Source of the DNA: Gymnorhina tibicen
Lineage: Eukaryota > Chordata > Aves > Passeriformes > Artamidae
Assembly (NCBI GenBank): GCA_013399875.1
Contig: VXAZ01006320.1
Location: 275,148-339,147, forward strand
Direction: 5' to 3'
Length of the DNA stretch: 64,000 bases
Below the pieces are notes generated by a model. It searched no databases. It saw only the letters and a list, made by a program, of their open reading frames with translations, and was not told the DNA's origin. The position numbers and the translations under genes were made by a program. This document shows, in pieces, positions 55,993 to 64,000 of the stretch (its first letter is position 1; every line of letters starts with the position of its first letter).

Positions 55993-56168
55993 TTGGACAG
56001 GTGAACTACCCAAAGGTTGCAGACAATTCCTCCTTTGATGAGGACAGCAGTGATGCCCTTTCCCCAGAACAGCCAGCCAGCCATGAGTCCCAAGGGTCTG
56101 TCCCATCGCCGATGGACTCCCGGATTTGTGAGCCTCTCCCTAGCACCACTGGCACGTCACTAGCTCAG
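55993..56168 (+). CDS. MRTFA: MRTFA exon: acidic/Ser-rich segment
   Basis: This 176-base exon encodes GQVNYPKVADNSSFDEDSSD followed by ALSPEQPASHESQGSVPSP and a divergent tail ending TGTSLAQ, about residues 122-179 of the window protein. The first half is conserved in MRTFA; the tail after the SVPSP block differs from mammals. It links the RPEL domain to the Pro-rich and basic region and contains several Ser-Pro sites, plausible phosphorylation targets. The acceptor is gtgtttttag and the donor cag/gtgaga; it enters in phase 1 and leaves in phase 0. Confidence 0.96.
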
Positions 56169-56628
56169 GTGAGAATATGGAGGCCTCCTGCAGTGCCCTG
56201 GAGCTTCATGCTGATTTGTGGCAGAGGATCCTAAAAAGTGAGACTAAGGCTTTCCTAAGAGGTACAGTCTGTGAGATTTCACTAGAGGTCTTAGCTCTGT
56301 GTGGTGTCAGTGACGTCCTCCTCTGGTTATTCAGAAACCCTCGTGGTGGTGCCGTGTGGGGAAGGGGGCAGCCGTTGCTTGGTGATACAGCCTGTGTGCA
56401 GCTGATCCCAGCAGGCAATGCTGGAAGATACAGGTCTGGGATTTTGATTCCTTTTCTGCCCTAAGAAGTTGTGCTGCTTCTCAGGGACAACTGAAGCAGT
56501 GGGTTAAAGGAGTCTGATTAAAGATTTGAAACCCGTGCTCCTTCCTTCTAAGTGGACGCTTCCTGCACTCTATTAAACTATTTCCCTCCTCTTGTGAGTA
56601 TTCATGATGCCTTTTTCTGTCCCTGCAG
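56169..56628 (+). other. MRTFA: MRTFA intron (phase 0)
   Basis: A 460-base intron from gtgaga to ccctgcag. Nothing is recognisable in it. Confidence 0.9.
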
Positions 56629-56784
56629 GGTTCATCCCAGTTGCAGATTAGCGCAGACTCCAGTGAAACACTTTTCCTACCTGAGCAGCCACCTCCGCCA
56701 CTGCCACCTCCACCTCTTCTGCCCCCTAGTATTACCAATGGAGTGGCTCTTACTGCTGCCAAGCCCCCACCAACACTCATTAAG
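56629..56784 (+). CDS. MRTFA: MRTFA exon: Pro-rich segment
   Basis: This 156-base exon (52 codons, about residues 180-231) encodes GSSQLQISADSSETLFLPEQ followed by a Pro-rich run, PPPPLPPPPLLPPSITNG, and a tail ending PPPTLIK. The Pro-rich core aligns with mammalian MRTFA (AEQPPLPPPPLLPPSLTNG), while the flanks diverge. Both ends are phase 0, so it could be skipped in frame. The acceptor is tgtccctgcag and the donor aag/gtatta, a moderate donor. Confidence 0.96.
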
Positions 56785-57294
56785 GTATTACTTTGGCTGA
56801 TGTCTTCATTGTTGTAGTCTGAAGGAAGATAAGGTGGTTACTTCTAAGCAGGTTTGGAGCTGGAAGTATTAGATTAACAGATGCAAAGGAAGGAAACATT
56901 TCTCACTTGTGTTTTCCTCTGACACTAATTGTAACATATTTAATGGGATTTTCTGCTCCGTGGAAAGCAGAATTCACCTTCTATAAAACGGGTGCTGAAT
57001 GCAAAATGTTTTGAAACAATCAGTGTTATCTATAATTAGAGTCAATGAGTCTGCACTGGATGAGCAGATGATCTGGTGTGCTGGGAAAGGTGACCTGCAT
57101 TATGGTGCAGTGTAAGCTGCTGCCGGTGCTGTGTCTGTAATGTTATCTCAGTTAGAGAAGCGTGGAAAGACCCTGAGGTGTACAAACTAGAGAATTTCAA
57201 AATTAAAATCCCAGTGTGTGTTCTGGTTTACATGGGGTGTTACGTTATATCAGTGTTTCTATTCTTACTTGCTTCCTCCTTTTCTTCTGAATAG
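56785..57294 (+). other. MRTFA: MRTFA intron (phase 0)
   Basis: A 510-base intron from gtatta to ctgaatag. Nothing is recognisable in it. Confidence 0.9.
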
Positions 57295-57545
57295 CAAAGC
57301 CAGCCCAAGTCTGCCAGTGAGAAGTCTCAGCGCAGTAAAAAAGCCAAGGAGTTGAAGCCGAAAGTCAAGAAGCTTAAATATCATCAGTATATTCCCCCGG
57401 ACCAAAAGCAGGACAAGGGAGCTCCTCCCATGGATTCATCCTATGCCAAAATACTGCAGCAGCAGCAGCTCTTTCTCCAACTTCAGATCCTCAACCAGCA
57501 GCAGCAGCACTACAACTATCAGACCATCCTGCCAGCCCCACCAAA
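57295..57545 (+). CDS. MRTFA: MRTFA exon: basic region (B1) and Gln-rich region
   Basis: This 251-base exon encodes QSQPKSASEKSQRSKKAKEL, then KPKVKKLKYHQYIPPDQKQ (basic region B1, needed for SRF binding in the myocardin family), then MDSSYAKILQQQQLFLQLQI and NQQQQHYNYQTILPAPPK, the Gln-rich region. It spans about residues 232-314 of the window protein. The acceptor is ttcttctgaatag. The donor is placed at aa/gtacgg because joining to the next exon restores the final Lys codon and the family sequence; it is a weak donor. Reading through it adds about 27 codons and then a stop ending at 57627. Four-unit CAG runs encode both poly-Gln stretches. Confidence 0.95.
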
Positions 57546-57906
57546 GTACGGGTCTGCAGTGGCAGCGCTCTTAGGAAGCTCTTGCTTCCCCAGCACTGTT
57601 ACCAGAGACATGGTGTTCTGGGTGTGAGGGGTGGTCACTGGGTGTGACAGGTGTGACACACTCAGTCTTGTAGGTTCCAGAGGGCCTCAAAAAGAGCTGG
57701 TGCAAGATGAATCAGACAAAAGCAGCTGAAGTGAGTCAGTTGGCACAGCAAGGGGCATGGATATAGTCGACAGCATTGGTGTGCTTCAGTGTCTAGGACA
57801 GCACTAGTGACTCAGATGTTTCTGAACATGTATGTTTGTTGACACTGAGGGCCTCTGGTGTCTTTCCACTGTGGTTTTGATGTCTGTGTTCTTTCTTCTC
57901 CTGCAG
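57546..57906 (+). other. MRTFA: MRTFA intron (phase 2)
   Basis: A 361-base intron from gtacgg to ctgcag. Retaining it ends translation at the stop finishing at 57627. Otherwise nothing is recognisable. Confidence 0.9.
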
Positions 57907-58078
57907 GCCTCCAGGAGAGCAGCAGAGTGGTGCCGGTGCCCCTGCCGTGCGCAATCTCTCTGCCACAGTCAGCAGCACATCATCAGTGTCCTCTGGTTCC
58001 AGTGGGCTGATGAGGCAAAACAGTAACGCTGCGGTGGGCAAGCCTGGCCCTCTCCCTGCCAACCTGGATGAGATGAAG
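57907..58078 (+). CDS. MRTFA: MRTFA exon: Ser-rich linker before SAP
   Basis: This 172-base exon encodes PPGEQQSGAGAPAVRNLSAT, then a Ser-rich run (VSSTSSVSSGSSG), then LMRQNSNAAVGKPGPLPANL and DEMK, about residues 316-372 of the window protein. The last part (RQNS...GKPG.LPANLD.MK) matches mammalian MRTFA and leads directly into the SAP domain; the first half is divergent. The acceptor is tctcctgcag and the donor aag/gtaaat. It enters in phase 2 and leaves in phase 0. Confidence 0.95.
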
Positions 58079-58355
58079 GTAAATGTCCTGTGAAGCTGCA
58101 CAGACCCTTTCTGCCATTGTCAGTGAGCAGTACCGAATGATGTTGCTGGCCCAGAGCAGGGCTGAGGTGGACTGACAGGAATTAGTGATAGCAGCTGGGA
58201 TTGCAATCTCACAGTCTGTACCTGAGGTGCAAGTTTGTTGGCCTGCAGGAAGATTGGTTTAGTGCTTTGTCTCATAGCTCTGGTAGCTGTTGATAGTTGT
58301 TCAGATAGAAGTGTATGTTCTCTTAATGCTGCCCTCTTTTTTCCCCCCATGTCAG
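58079..58355 (+). other. MRTFA: MRTFA intron (phase 0)
   Basis: A 277-base intron from gtaaat to atgtcag. The downstream exon's frame remains open upstream of the acceptor to about 58290, without family sequence. Confidence 0.9.
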
Positions 58356-59471
58356 GTAGCAGAGCTGAAGCAAGAGCTGAAGTTGAGGGCCTTGCCTGTC
58401 TCGGGCACAAAGACGGACCTGATTGAGCGTCTCCGAGCTTACCAAGAGCAGAACGGTGCAGCCGGCCAAACAACCCCCACTCCCAAGCCCAGCACAGCAG
58501 CTGTCCTCCCTAAAGCTGCCGAAGTGGTGGTGGCCTTCCCAACTGCCAGGCTGAGCACAGGGCCAGCCCTAGTCACCACTGGCATTGCACCAGCAGAAGT
58601 AGTTGTGGCCACAGTTACTGGTGGCGGCGTGATGAAGTTTGGGAGCACAGGCTCAACTCCTCCTGTTTCTCCGACTCCTTCTGAGCGCTCGCAAATGAGC
58701 ACAGGGGATGAGAACTCGGGCACTGGAGATACCTTTGGAGAGATGGTGACTTCGCCTCTGACCCAGCTCACCTTGCAGACATCTCCAGTGCAGTTCTTGG
58801 TGAAGGAAGAAAGCTCCAAGTCCGCCTCCTGCAGCATGAATGTGGCAGCCAGGTCAGAGCGGTGTAGTGCTGGTAACAGCAGAGATGCAGAAGTTAGGGA
58901 CAAAGACCAGATGCTGCAGGAGAAGGACAAGCAGATCGAGGAACTCACCCGCATGCTGAAACAGAAGCAGCAGCTGGTGGAGATGCTTAGGCTACAGCTG
59001 GAGCAGGAGAAGCGCTCTCAGCAGTCACAGCCGGCCCCAGCAGCTGCGGGAGAAGGAACAGCCCTCGCCTCCAAACCAGGAGCATTTGGCACCCAGGTCA
59101 AGAGTGAAAACGGTTTCCTGAGTTGCCAGTCTGCAAAGCAATCCAGTGGCCAAACAGACCAATTCAGCCCTGCACCAACCTCTAGCCAAATGGACACTTC
59201 GAATCCAAGCCCAGTGCCAAAGAAAGCCGTGATGGTGAAGCAGGAGGTGCCAGCCGCGGAAGCAGAGCCGCCGTGCCAGTCCCACAGCCCGCGGCTTTTC
59301 CTTGGCCAGCAAGGGAGTGCCCTGAGCGACCTCATCAAGGGCGCCCCTCCCCCCACCCTCATCACTGACTCCACAGGGACCCACATCGTCCTCACCGTGA
59401 CCAAGCAGAGCGCCGAGAGGCAGGGCCTCTCTCCCCACGGGAAGGCAGGGAGCAGCTGCCCACCCTTGCAG
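58356..59471 (+). CDS. MRTFA: MRTFA exon: SAP domain and leucine zipper
   Basis: This is the largest internal exon: 1116 bases, 372 codons, about residues 373-744 of the window protein. It opens with the SAP domain, VAELKQELKLRALPVSGTKT followed by DLIERLRAYQEQ, a helix-turn-helix fold associated with DNA binding. A conserved block follows (EVVVAF...RLSTGPAL, then KFGSTGSTPPVSPTPSERS and STGDENS) with Ser-Pro and Thr-Pro phosphorylation sites. The leucine-zipper coiled coil is near residues 574-613: KDQMLQEKDKQIEELTRMLK, then QKQQLVEMLRLQLEQEKR, which mediates homo- and heterodimerisation with other MRTFs. The exon ends after APPPTLITDSTGTHIVLTVT with a divergent tail ending CPPLQ. The acceptor is ccatgtcag and the donor cag/gtaggc; both ends are phase 0. 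Confidence 0.97.
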
Positions 59472-60633
59472 GTAGGCAAGGGTTGGATCCTATCACTGCT
59501 GTGGGCAGTTGGGTTCCTCTCCTCTTCCCGCTCCGGTTACCGTAGGATGGCTTAACAGGGTAGAAATTCAGTGCAGTAAATACTGAAAGGGCTGAGTTGC
59601 TCGCTACAGTGGCTGCTAGATCGTGGCTTTGTAAAACAGAGCAGTGTAAGCAGATCTTCAGCAAAAAGACTGAGATTTGACAATGATGAGCTGTGTACAG
59701 CAGTGCATGATTGGCTCTGTGTATCACAGGCTGTTCAGCATTCTTCCAAACACATGGTTCTGCCTTTTGTCAGGCAGGACCTCGGGCTTGGACGACAAGG
59801 GTTTGCTGCCACAGTTCACTGGTTTTTGAAAGAACAGCTATGTCCGTGGTAGTAAAATGAGCAGAGTATATTTCACCTCTTGTCCTTTACTGTAAAGATC
59901 GTAGCTGGAGTGATAGATGGGTCATCTTATCTACCAAGAGCTGAAATCAGACCCTGGAAGCAGACTGTTTGCTTTTTGGCTCCTCTTTGTTTTAATGCGT
60001 GTCAGTATTTCAGTGTTAACAGAGTCTTTCATCAGAGATGATTTACTATTCCCCTGCTGGCATGAGCTCAGCACTTAACAGAAGTGTTCCGAGCGTTCCT
60101 TCCAGGAAGGGATAAATATGCCCAGGTTTTATGGCATAAGTCAAACCCCAGCACCTTCCATGACATCAAATATAATTTTTTCATTCTCTGCTGATACATT
60201 TCTTGCACTTTCTGCAGAGCAAGTGGCAGTGTCTGCCATCAGGGGCAGGTACTGAGCAGGTTATGTTTGCTGCATAGCAGGTGAGATGTCAGCAGTTTAG
60301 TCTAAACATCAGCCTCCAGTGTCATCCTTGATACCCCAGACTATCCCACCTGAACTCCACTGCTGCTCCACAAGAGCACAGCTCCTATGTCAGGTCTGGC
60401 AGCCCTCGAGGTGTGTCATGGGTAGCCCAGGGATTTAGGCTGGTACTACCTCCTCTCTTAGGACTCTGAATCGCACCCAATCTGATTTCTCTGCTCAGTG
60501 AAAGAGAAGGACTGAATTTCATAAAGAATAAAGAGTGGGGAAAATCAAACTTATAAATCCTGTAAGAAACCTAAGCCCTGTGTCCATGTCATGTCTGGGG
60601 AATAACCTGTTATGGATACCCTTTTCTTTCCAG
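59472..60633 (+). other. MRTFA: MRTFA intron (phase 0)
   Basis: A 1.16 kb intron from gtaggc to tttccag. The upstream frame stays open only to 59555. Nothing else is recognisable. Confidence 0.9.
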
Positions 60634-60756
60634 AGCGTACAATCATCACCCGCTAAACCTTCCAGCCAACCGCCGTGTCAGGTACCTGCAAACACCCCTC
60701 AGCAGCCCACGCAGCAGCAGCAGCAGCAGCAGCCCAGAGGACCAAACCAATCTAAG
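60634..60756 (+). CDS. MRTFA: MRTFA exon: poly-Gln cassette
   Basis: This 123-base exon (41 codons, about residues 745-785) encodes SVQSSPAKPSSQPPCQVPAN, then TPQQPT, then seven Gln from a pure (CAG)7 run at 60712-60732, and ends PRGPNQSK. The acceptor has a good pyrimidine tract (ttttctttccag) and the donor is aag/gtagct. Both ends are phase 0, matching the flanking exons, so it can be included or skipped without a frame shift. The canonical mammalian MRTFA sequence as I remember it passes from the counterpart of the previous exon to that of the PPxY exon without this segment. It is probably a real exon, constitutive or alternative in birds. The exon call is by splice logic and composition, not homology. 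Confidence 0.8.
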
Positions 60757-62544
60757 GTAGCTCACTGCCTGCTCACTTTTCTCCCTTGGTTTTGTTTGCC
60801 TGCTGCCAGGGTTTGTACCCACAGGCAGATACCAGTGGGTGTTGTCTGTGGATTAAAAAAAATGAGGGTCCCGGAGTGGGCAGCCTTGATTCACAGGGGT
60901 GTCCTTGAAGGAGTGCTGCTGAACAGAAAACAGTGGCTGCTGCATGGAGAGAGGATGATGTGGGCAGTGTGGCTGCTGCTGAAGGGGCATGTGAGGGGTA
61001 AAAGGGCTGTGACCATTTAGTCTCTGGTACTGCTGAAGCATGCTGTCATTTCCATTCCCCTGCCTTGAGCATGCCAGTTAATCACCTCTTTGTGAAATGC
61101 TATACTCCTTCAGGAAAGAGAGCACCTCTGCCTTTATCCCTCTCCAGGTGCTGGCTGTAAAGAGGCTCTGCTGTGCATCTCCTCCCTTTCTAGCCTGCTT
61201 AACTGTCTCTCCAACCTGTAATTAAGATAAGATACAGAAAGATTATGAAGAGTTTTTAGAGCTTGGAGGATCATTTCTGAGTCAGTTCCTGGAAAGGATA
61301 TGAAGACAGAAGTAATTTCTAGTATATTTAGAGTGAGATATATACTTTGCAAAGGGTCAGTGCCTTGGTTTGCTTTGAGACCTTGGAGAAAGTGCAGAAG
61401 ATAAATGAAGGGTCCTTTTTCCTCAGAGTCCCTAAGCCTGTGCCTAAGCCTGTGTGCTGCAGAGGCGTCTGTACTGACTCTCCCAATCCTTTTGCCTCCC
61501 TGTAGTGTCAGAAGCCAGGTCTGCAGGTGGTCACAGGGCAGCTGGCCCACACCATATTGTCTTTCTCAATACCTGCAAACCTGCAGCCTTTCTTCCCCAC
61601 TGGTCTCCATAAGCAGTCCCTGAAAATTGGTGCTTCTGGCAAAACCAGCCCACCCAGGGTGTCAAAAAAGGTACCCTCCCAGCATGTCCCAGTGGCCTGT
61701 GCCACAGCCATGGTTTCCAGCCCTTCTCAGGAAGAGTGGACCCTGGCCAGCAGAGCTGGTCTAGGGTTGCTCCTCTACCTGTGGGTCACAGAACAGATGA
61801 GCAGCTTTCCAGGGAAAACAGGATGGGCAAGGGCATCAACATGTACACGTGTTGGAAGCAGCATTCAGCTGCTGCCCAGGGTTTGCTGCTCCAGGGGAGC
61901 AAGTTTCCATGTGGGTCATGCATAGCTGCTGTAGAGGCAACGGCCTGATCCTCATTTCAGCTGTTCTTATGGGCATCTGTGTGCTGATTCATCTGGTAAA
62001 GCTGAGTCATGAGCACCACTTCCTGCAACACTTGGGGTTTCCTTTGGATCTCTGGTGCTGCTGAGTGCTCTGGTGCTCTCCGCCCTCCGTCAGGCTCTGA
62101 AACTTGCTGCTAAGTGAAGCTGGCTTGTGACCCCAAGGCAGGCACTGCAGAGGGAGGCGGGTAGAAGACAGGCCCTGGATATATTGCACAGAGTAGGCTG
62201 AACACACAAGGGAAGTGCCCTTTTTCTCCACAGTGCTGGAGGAATCCCCCACTTGGACAGATGAGGCTCTCCCTTGTCCAGGAGAAGTGAGGAGGTGGTT
62301 TGTGGTGTGGCTGCTTTAGCATTGGAAAAATCAGTTAAGGATTTCCAGCTGTGAGTTGGAGGGAAAATTTGTCTTCTTCCCCTGCAGCCAGGGCATAGGG
62401 CACAAAGTCCGGGGAAGAAGGCAGACCATTGTGCAGTGCTCACGGGGAGAGGTGATGGTCTCTCAAAGCAGCTGTGAGACAGGAGTTGATGTGGACTTTT
62501 CCCTGATAGGCATTCATTCCCTCTTCTGCCTTCATTCTAAACAG
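60757..62544 (+). other. MRTFA: MRTFA intron(s), phase 0, around the candidate cassette exon
   Basis: A 1.79 kb interval from gtagct to taaacag. It includes the candidate exon at 61506-61670; if that is real, this is two introns of 749 and 874 bases. A short duplication of cctaagcctgtg occurs near 61432-61455. No mobile element is recognisable. Confidence 0.85.
61506..61670 (+). CDS. MRTFA: Candidate MRTFA cassette exon
   Basis: A 165-base open segment (55 codons) is bounded by a pyrimidine-rich acceptor (ccttttgcctccctgtag) and a donor aag/gtaccc. It is phase 0 at both ends, exactly as needed between the poly-Gln and PPxY exons. The translation starts CQKPGLQVVTGQLAHTILSF, continues SIPANLQPFFPTGLHKQSLK and ends with a Ser/Lys-rich tail, SPPRVSKK. 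The composition resembles the Pro/Gln/Ser-rich linkers of MRTF proteins. The donor is weak beyond its third position (gtaccc), and the frame stays open past it to 61925, so the 3' limit is uncertain. I do not recognise this segment from mammalian MRTFA. It may be an alternative exon, an ancestral exon lost in mammals, or a chance open frame. Confidence 0.45.
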
Positions 62545-62721
62545 TCCTCATCGCAGCCTGGCTCTCCTGCTGCCCCTTCCCCCTCCCAGATGGACCTGGA
62601 GCAGCAACAGCACACGCCGCTTTTTGGAACTCCTCCACCTCCTCTTCCTGTTCCCTCGGTCCCAATGAAAGAGCCACCACCAGGCTATGAAGAGGCCATG
62701 AAGCAGCAGCCAAAGGCCCAG
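62545..62721 (+). CDS. MRTFA: MRTFA exon: PPxY segment
   Basis: This 177-base exon (59 codons, about residues 786-844, not counting the candidate cassette) encodes SSSQPGSPAAPSPSQMDLEQ, a Pro-rich run ending VPSVPMK, and EPPPGYEEAMKQQPKAQ. SSQPGSPA and MDLE match mammalian MRTFA, as does PPGYEEAM. PPGY fits the PPxY consensus for WW-domain ligands, known in MRTFA as the contact for YAP/TAZ-type proteins. The acceptor is ttctaaacag and the donor cag/gtgaga; both ends are phase 0. Confidence 0.96.
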
Positions 62722-63111
62722 GTGAGAGCAGTTATTCTCCCTGGTTTCCTTGGAGAGCAGACGAAAAGTTGCCATTGTGAATCTACTTAGTTTCTTGATG
62801 TGGGGGCCAGTGATAGGGAATGGAGACACAACTGCACCTTCCTCATTGGATTTCCTCTGGAGGGTTTGGGGCAGACCCTAAATCACAGTTAAAAATCCCA
62901 AGCCATTCATTGCCATTGCTGACTGTACTTTCCCAGCCAGTAACAGCCTGGGTTACAGAGGACTCTGGTGCCATGCTCATGGTGTGCTCATTCTTGCTAG
63001 AAAACAGCCCCATCCCTGGGGCAGGGGAGGAGAGCCAGCAGCCAAGGGTGTTGCTGGAGGTGGAAGCTCCCATGGTAAATAAGAAGCTAATCCTGCACTT
63101 GCTCTCCCCAG
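62722..63111 (+). other. MRTFA: MRTFA intron (phase 0)
   Basis: A 390-base intron from gtgaga to ctccccag. Nothing is recognisable in it. Confidence 0.9.
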
Positions 63112-63172
63112 GAGAATGGCTGTTCCAGCCAGCAGATGGACGACCTGTTTGATATTCTCATAGAAAGTGGAG
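63112..63172 (+). CDS. MRTFA: MRTFA exon: short acidic segment
   Basis: This 61-base exon encodes ENGCSSQQMDDLFDILIESG plus one leftover base (phase 1), about residues 845-864. The DDLFDIL acidic-hydrophobic motif is nearly identical in mammalian MRTFA and opens the C-terminal transactivation region. The acceptor is ctctccccag and the donor g/gtaagg. Skipping it would shift the frame. Confidence 0.97.
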
Positions 63173-63628
63173 GTAAGGAGACAAAGCCAGCATTTCCCAT
63201 AGTCCCTGGGTCTGAGTCTGGGGATTGTAGAGCACTGAGGGGGCAGTCTGTCATGGCCCCGCTCTTTTCTCCAGTGTCCCTTCCAGTGCTTTTGGCACTG
63301 GCAGTAGTCATTAAGGCACTGAGGGAGATGTCAGTCAGGCCTTAGTATGGCTCTGTGATTCTTGATAGTTCTGTGATTCTTGATGGCTCTGCTGCATCAG
63401 ATCCAGGCACATGGCTTCTGAGATACTGGACAGAGATGGAATTTCGTGGAGGTGGGCTGAAAACTCCCCATAGTGAGGCAAGTGCAGGGACAGGATGAGT
63501 TTCCTTATCCCAGCTGGTGGTCAGTGATGGCTTAGTCTGGGGGCTCCCTGTGGCCCTGGTGGGTGGGAGGGATCCTTCTGGTGTTCAGCCAGACTTTTCC
63601 TCACCTGGCCTGTTTATTCCCTGTACAG
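63173..63628 (+). other. MRTFA: MRTFA intron (phase 1)
   Basis: A 456-base intron from gtaagg to gtacag. It contains the 18-base tandem repeat at 63351-63386, listed separately, and nothing else I can support. Confidence 0.9.
63351..63390 (+). repeat. 18-bp tandem repeat, about two copies
   Basis: Two adjacent 18-base copies (63351-63368 and 63369-63386), each containing tctgtgattcttgat, are followed by the start of a third. The octamer-like tctgtgatt resembles the terminal repeat of avian CR1 elements, so this may be an eroded CR1 tail, but no CR1 body precedes it. Confidence 0.6.
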
Positions 63629-64000
63629 AGATTTCTGCTGACTTCAAGGATCAGTCGTCCCCAGCTGGGAAAGAACCACCTGTGGCCCCTGCCTGTTCCC
63701 CACCAGCCAGCAGCCACCACTCCTCTGAGCTGGCAGTGCCGGTGTCCTTGGGGCAGCCGGTGCCCGTGGGCCGGCTGGAGGACTTCCTGGAGAGCAGCAC
63801 TGGCCTCCCACTGCTGACGGCAGGCCACGATGGGCCGGAGCCCCTGTCCCTCATTGATGACCTCCACAGTGAGATGCTGAGCAGCTCGGCCATCCTGGAC
63901 CACCCGCCTTCACCTATGGACACCTCGGAATTGCACTTTGCTCACGAGCCGTCTGGGGGCATAACCCTGGATCTGGCTGAGGCTAACTTGGACAGCATGG
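63629..64000 (+). CDS. MRTFA: MRTFA last-exon start: C-terminal transactivation domain (cut by window)
   Basis: From gtacag/ag the exon completes the split Glu codon and encodes EISADFKDQSSPAGKEPP, a divergent Pro/Ser linker, then GRLEDFLESSTGLPLLTAGH, DGPEPLSLIDDLHSEMLSSS and AILDHPPSPMDTSELHFAHE, ending DLAEANLDSM at the window edge. These acidic-hydrophobic blocks are the conserved transactivation domain of MRTFA that drives SRF target genes once actin is released. 123 complete codons are visible (about residues 866-988); position 64000 is the first base of the next codon. In mammals a short conserved C-terminus follows, so the stop codon and 3' UTR should begin a few hundred bases beyond the window. 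Confidence 0.96.

Noticed and set aside
58439..59479. Long minus-strand frames under the SAP/zipper exon
   Set aside because: Antisense shadows of the GC-rich coding exon; their translations mirror its codon bias and have no domain.
1..64000. CRISPR array, operon, prophage or other prokaryotic system
   Set aside because: The intron-exon structure, CR1 elements and MRTFA homology show vertebrate DNA; no regularly spaced repeats are present.

Overview
The window is vertebrate, almost certainly avian, genomic DNA. It carries one gene, MRTFA (myocardin-related transcription factor A, also called MKL1 or MAL), on the + strand. The bird assignment rests on a CR1 LINE with recognisable ORF2 C-terminal sequence at about 8.5-9.3 kb, a short CR1 3' tail near 12.7 kb, low repeat density and compact 3' introns. 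The species cannot be fixed from this sequence.

Layout. Positions 1-37215 are the 3' part of a very long intron; no exon is convincing there, and the first coding exon must lie upstream of the window. The RPEL1 exon is at 37216-37281, followed by a 14.8 kb intron. From 52034 the exons come quickly: rest of RPEL1 (52034-52089), RPEL2 (53651-53726), RPEL3 and a basic segment (54382-54543), acidic/Ser segment (55993-56168), Pro-rich segment (56629-56784), basic and Gln-rich region (57295-57545), Ser-rich linker (57907-58078), the large SAP plus leucine-zipper exon (58356-59471), a poly-Gln exon (60634-60756), a possible extra cassette exon (61506-61670), the PPxY exon (62545-62721), a short acidic exon (63112-63172) and the start of the C-terminal activation exon (63629 to the window edge). 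All junctions are GT-AG and the phases agree. The established exons supply about 988 continuous codons without a stop; the C-terminus and 3' UTR lie beyond 64000.

The product is an actin-regulated SRF co-activator. The RPEL repeats bind G-actin, the basic and Gln-rich regions serve nuclear import and SRF contact, the SAP domain and leucine zipper serve DNA association and dimerisation, and the C-terminal segment activates transcription.

The observations most worth checking are: two in-frame, phase 0/0 exon-like segments between the leucine-zipper and PPxY exons that have no counterpart in the mammalian MRTFA protein as I recall it; a near-perfect 61-nt inverted repeat at 15722-15782; and a weak donor at 57545 whose read-through would give a truncated, actin-binding form.
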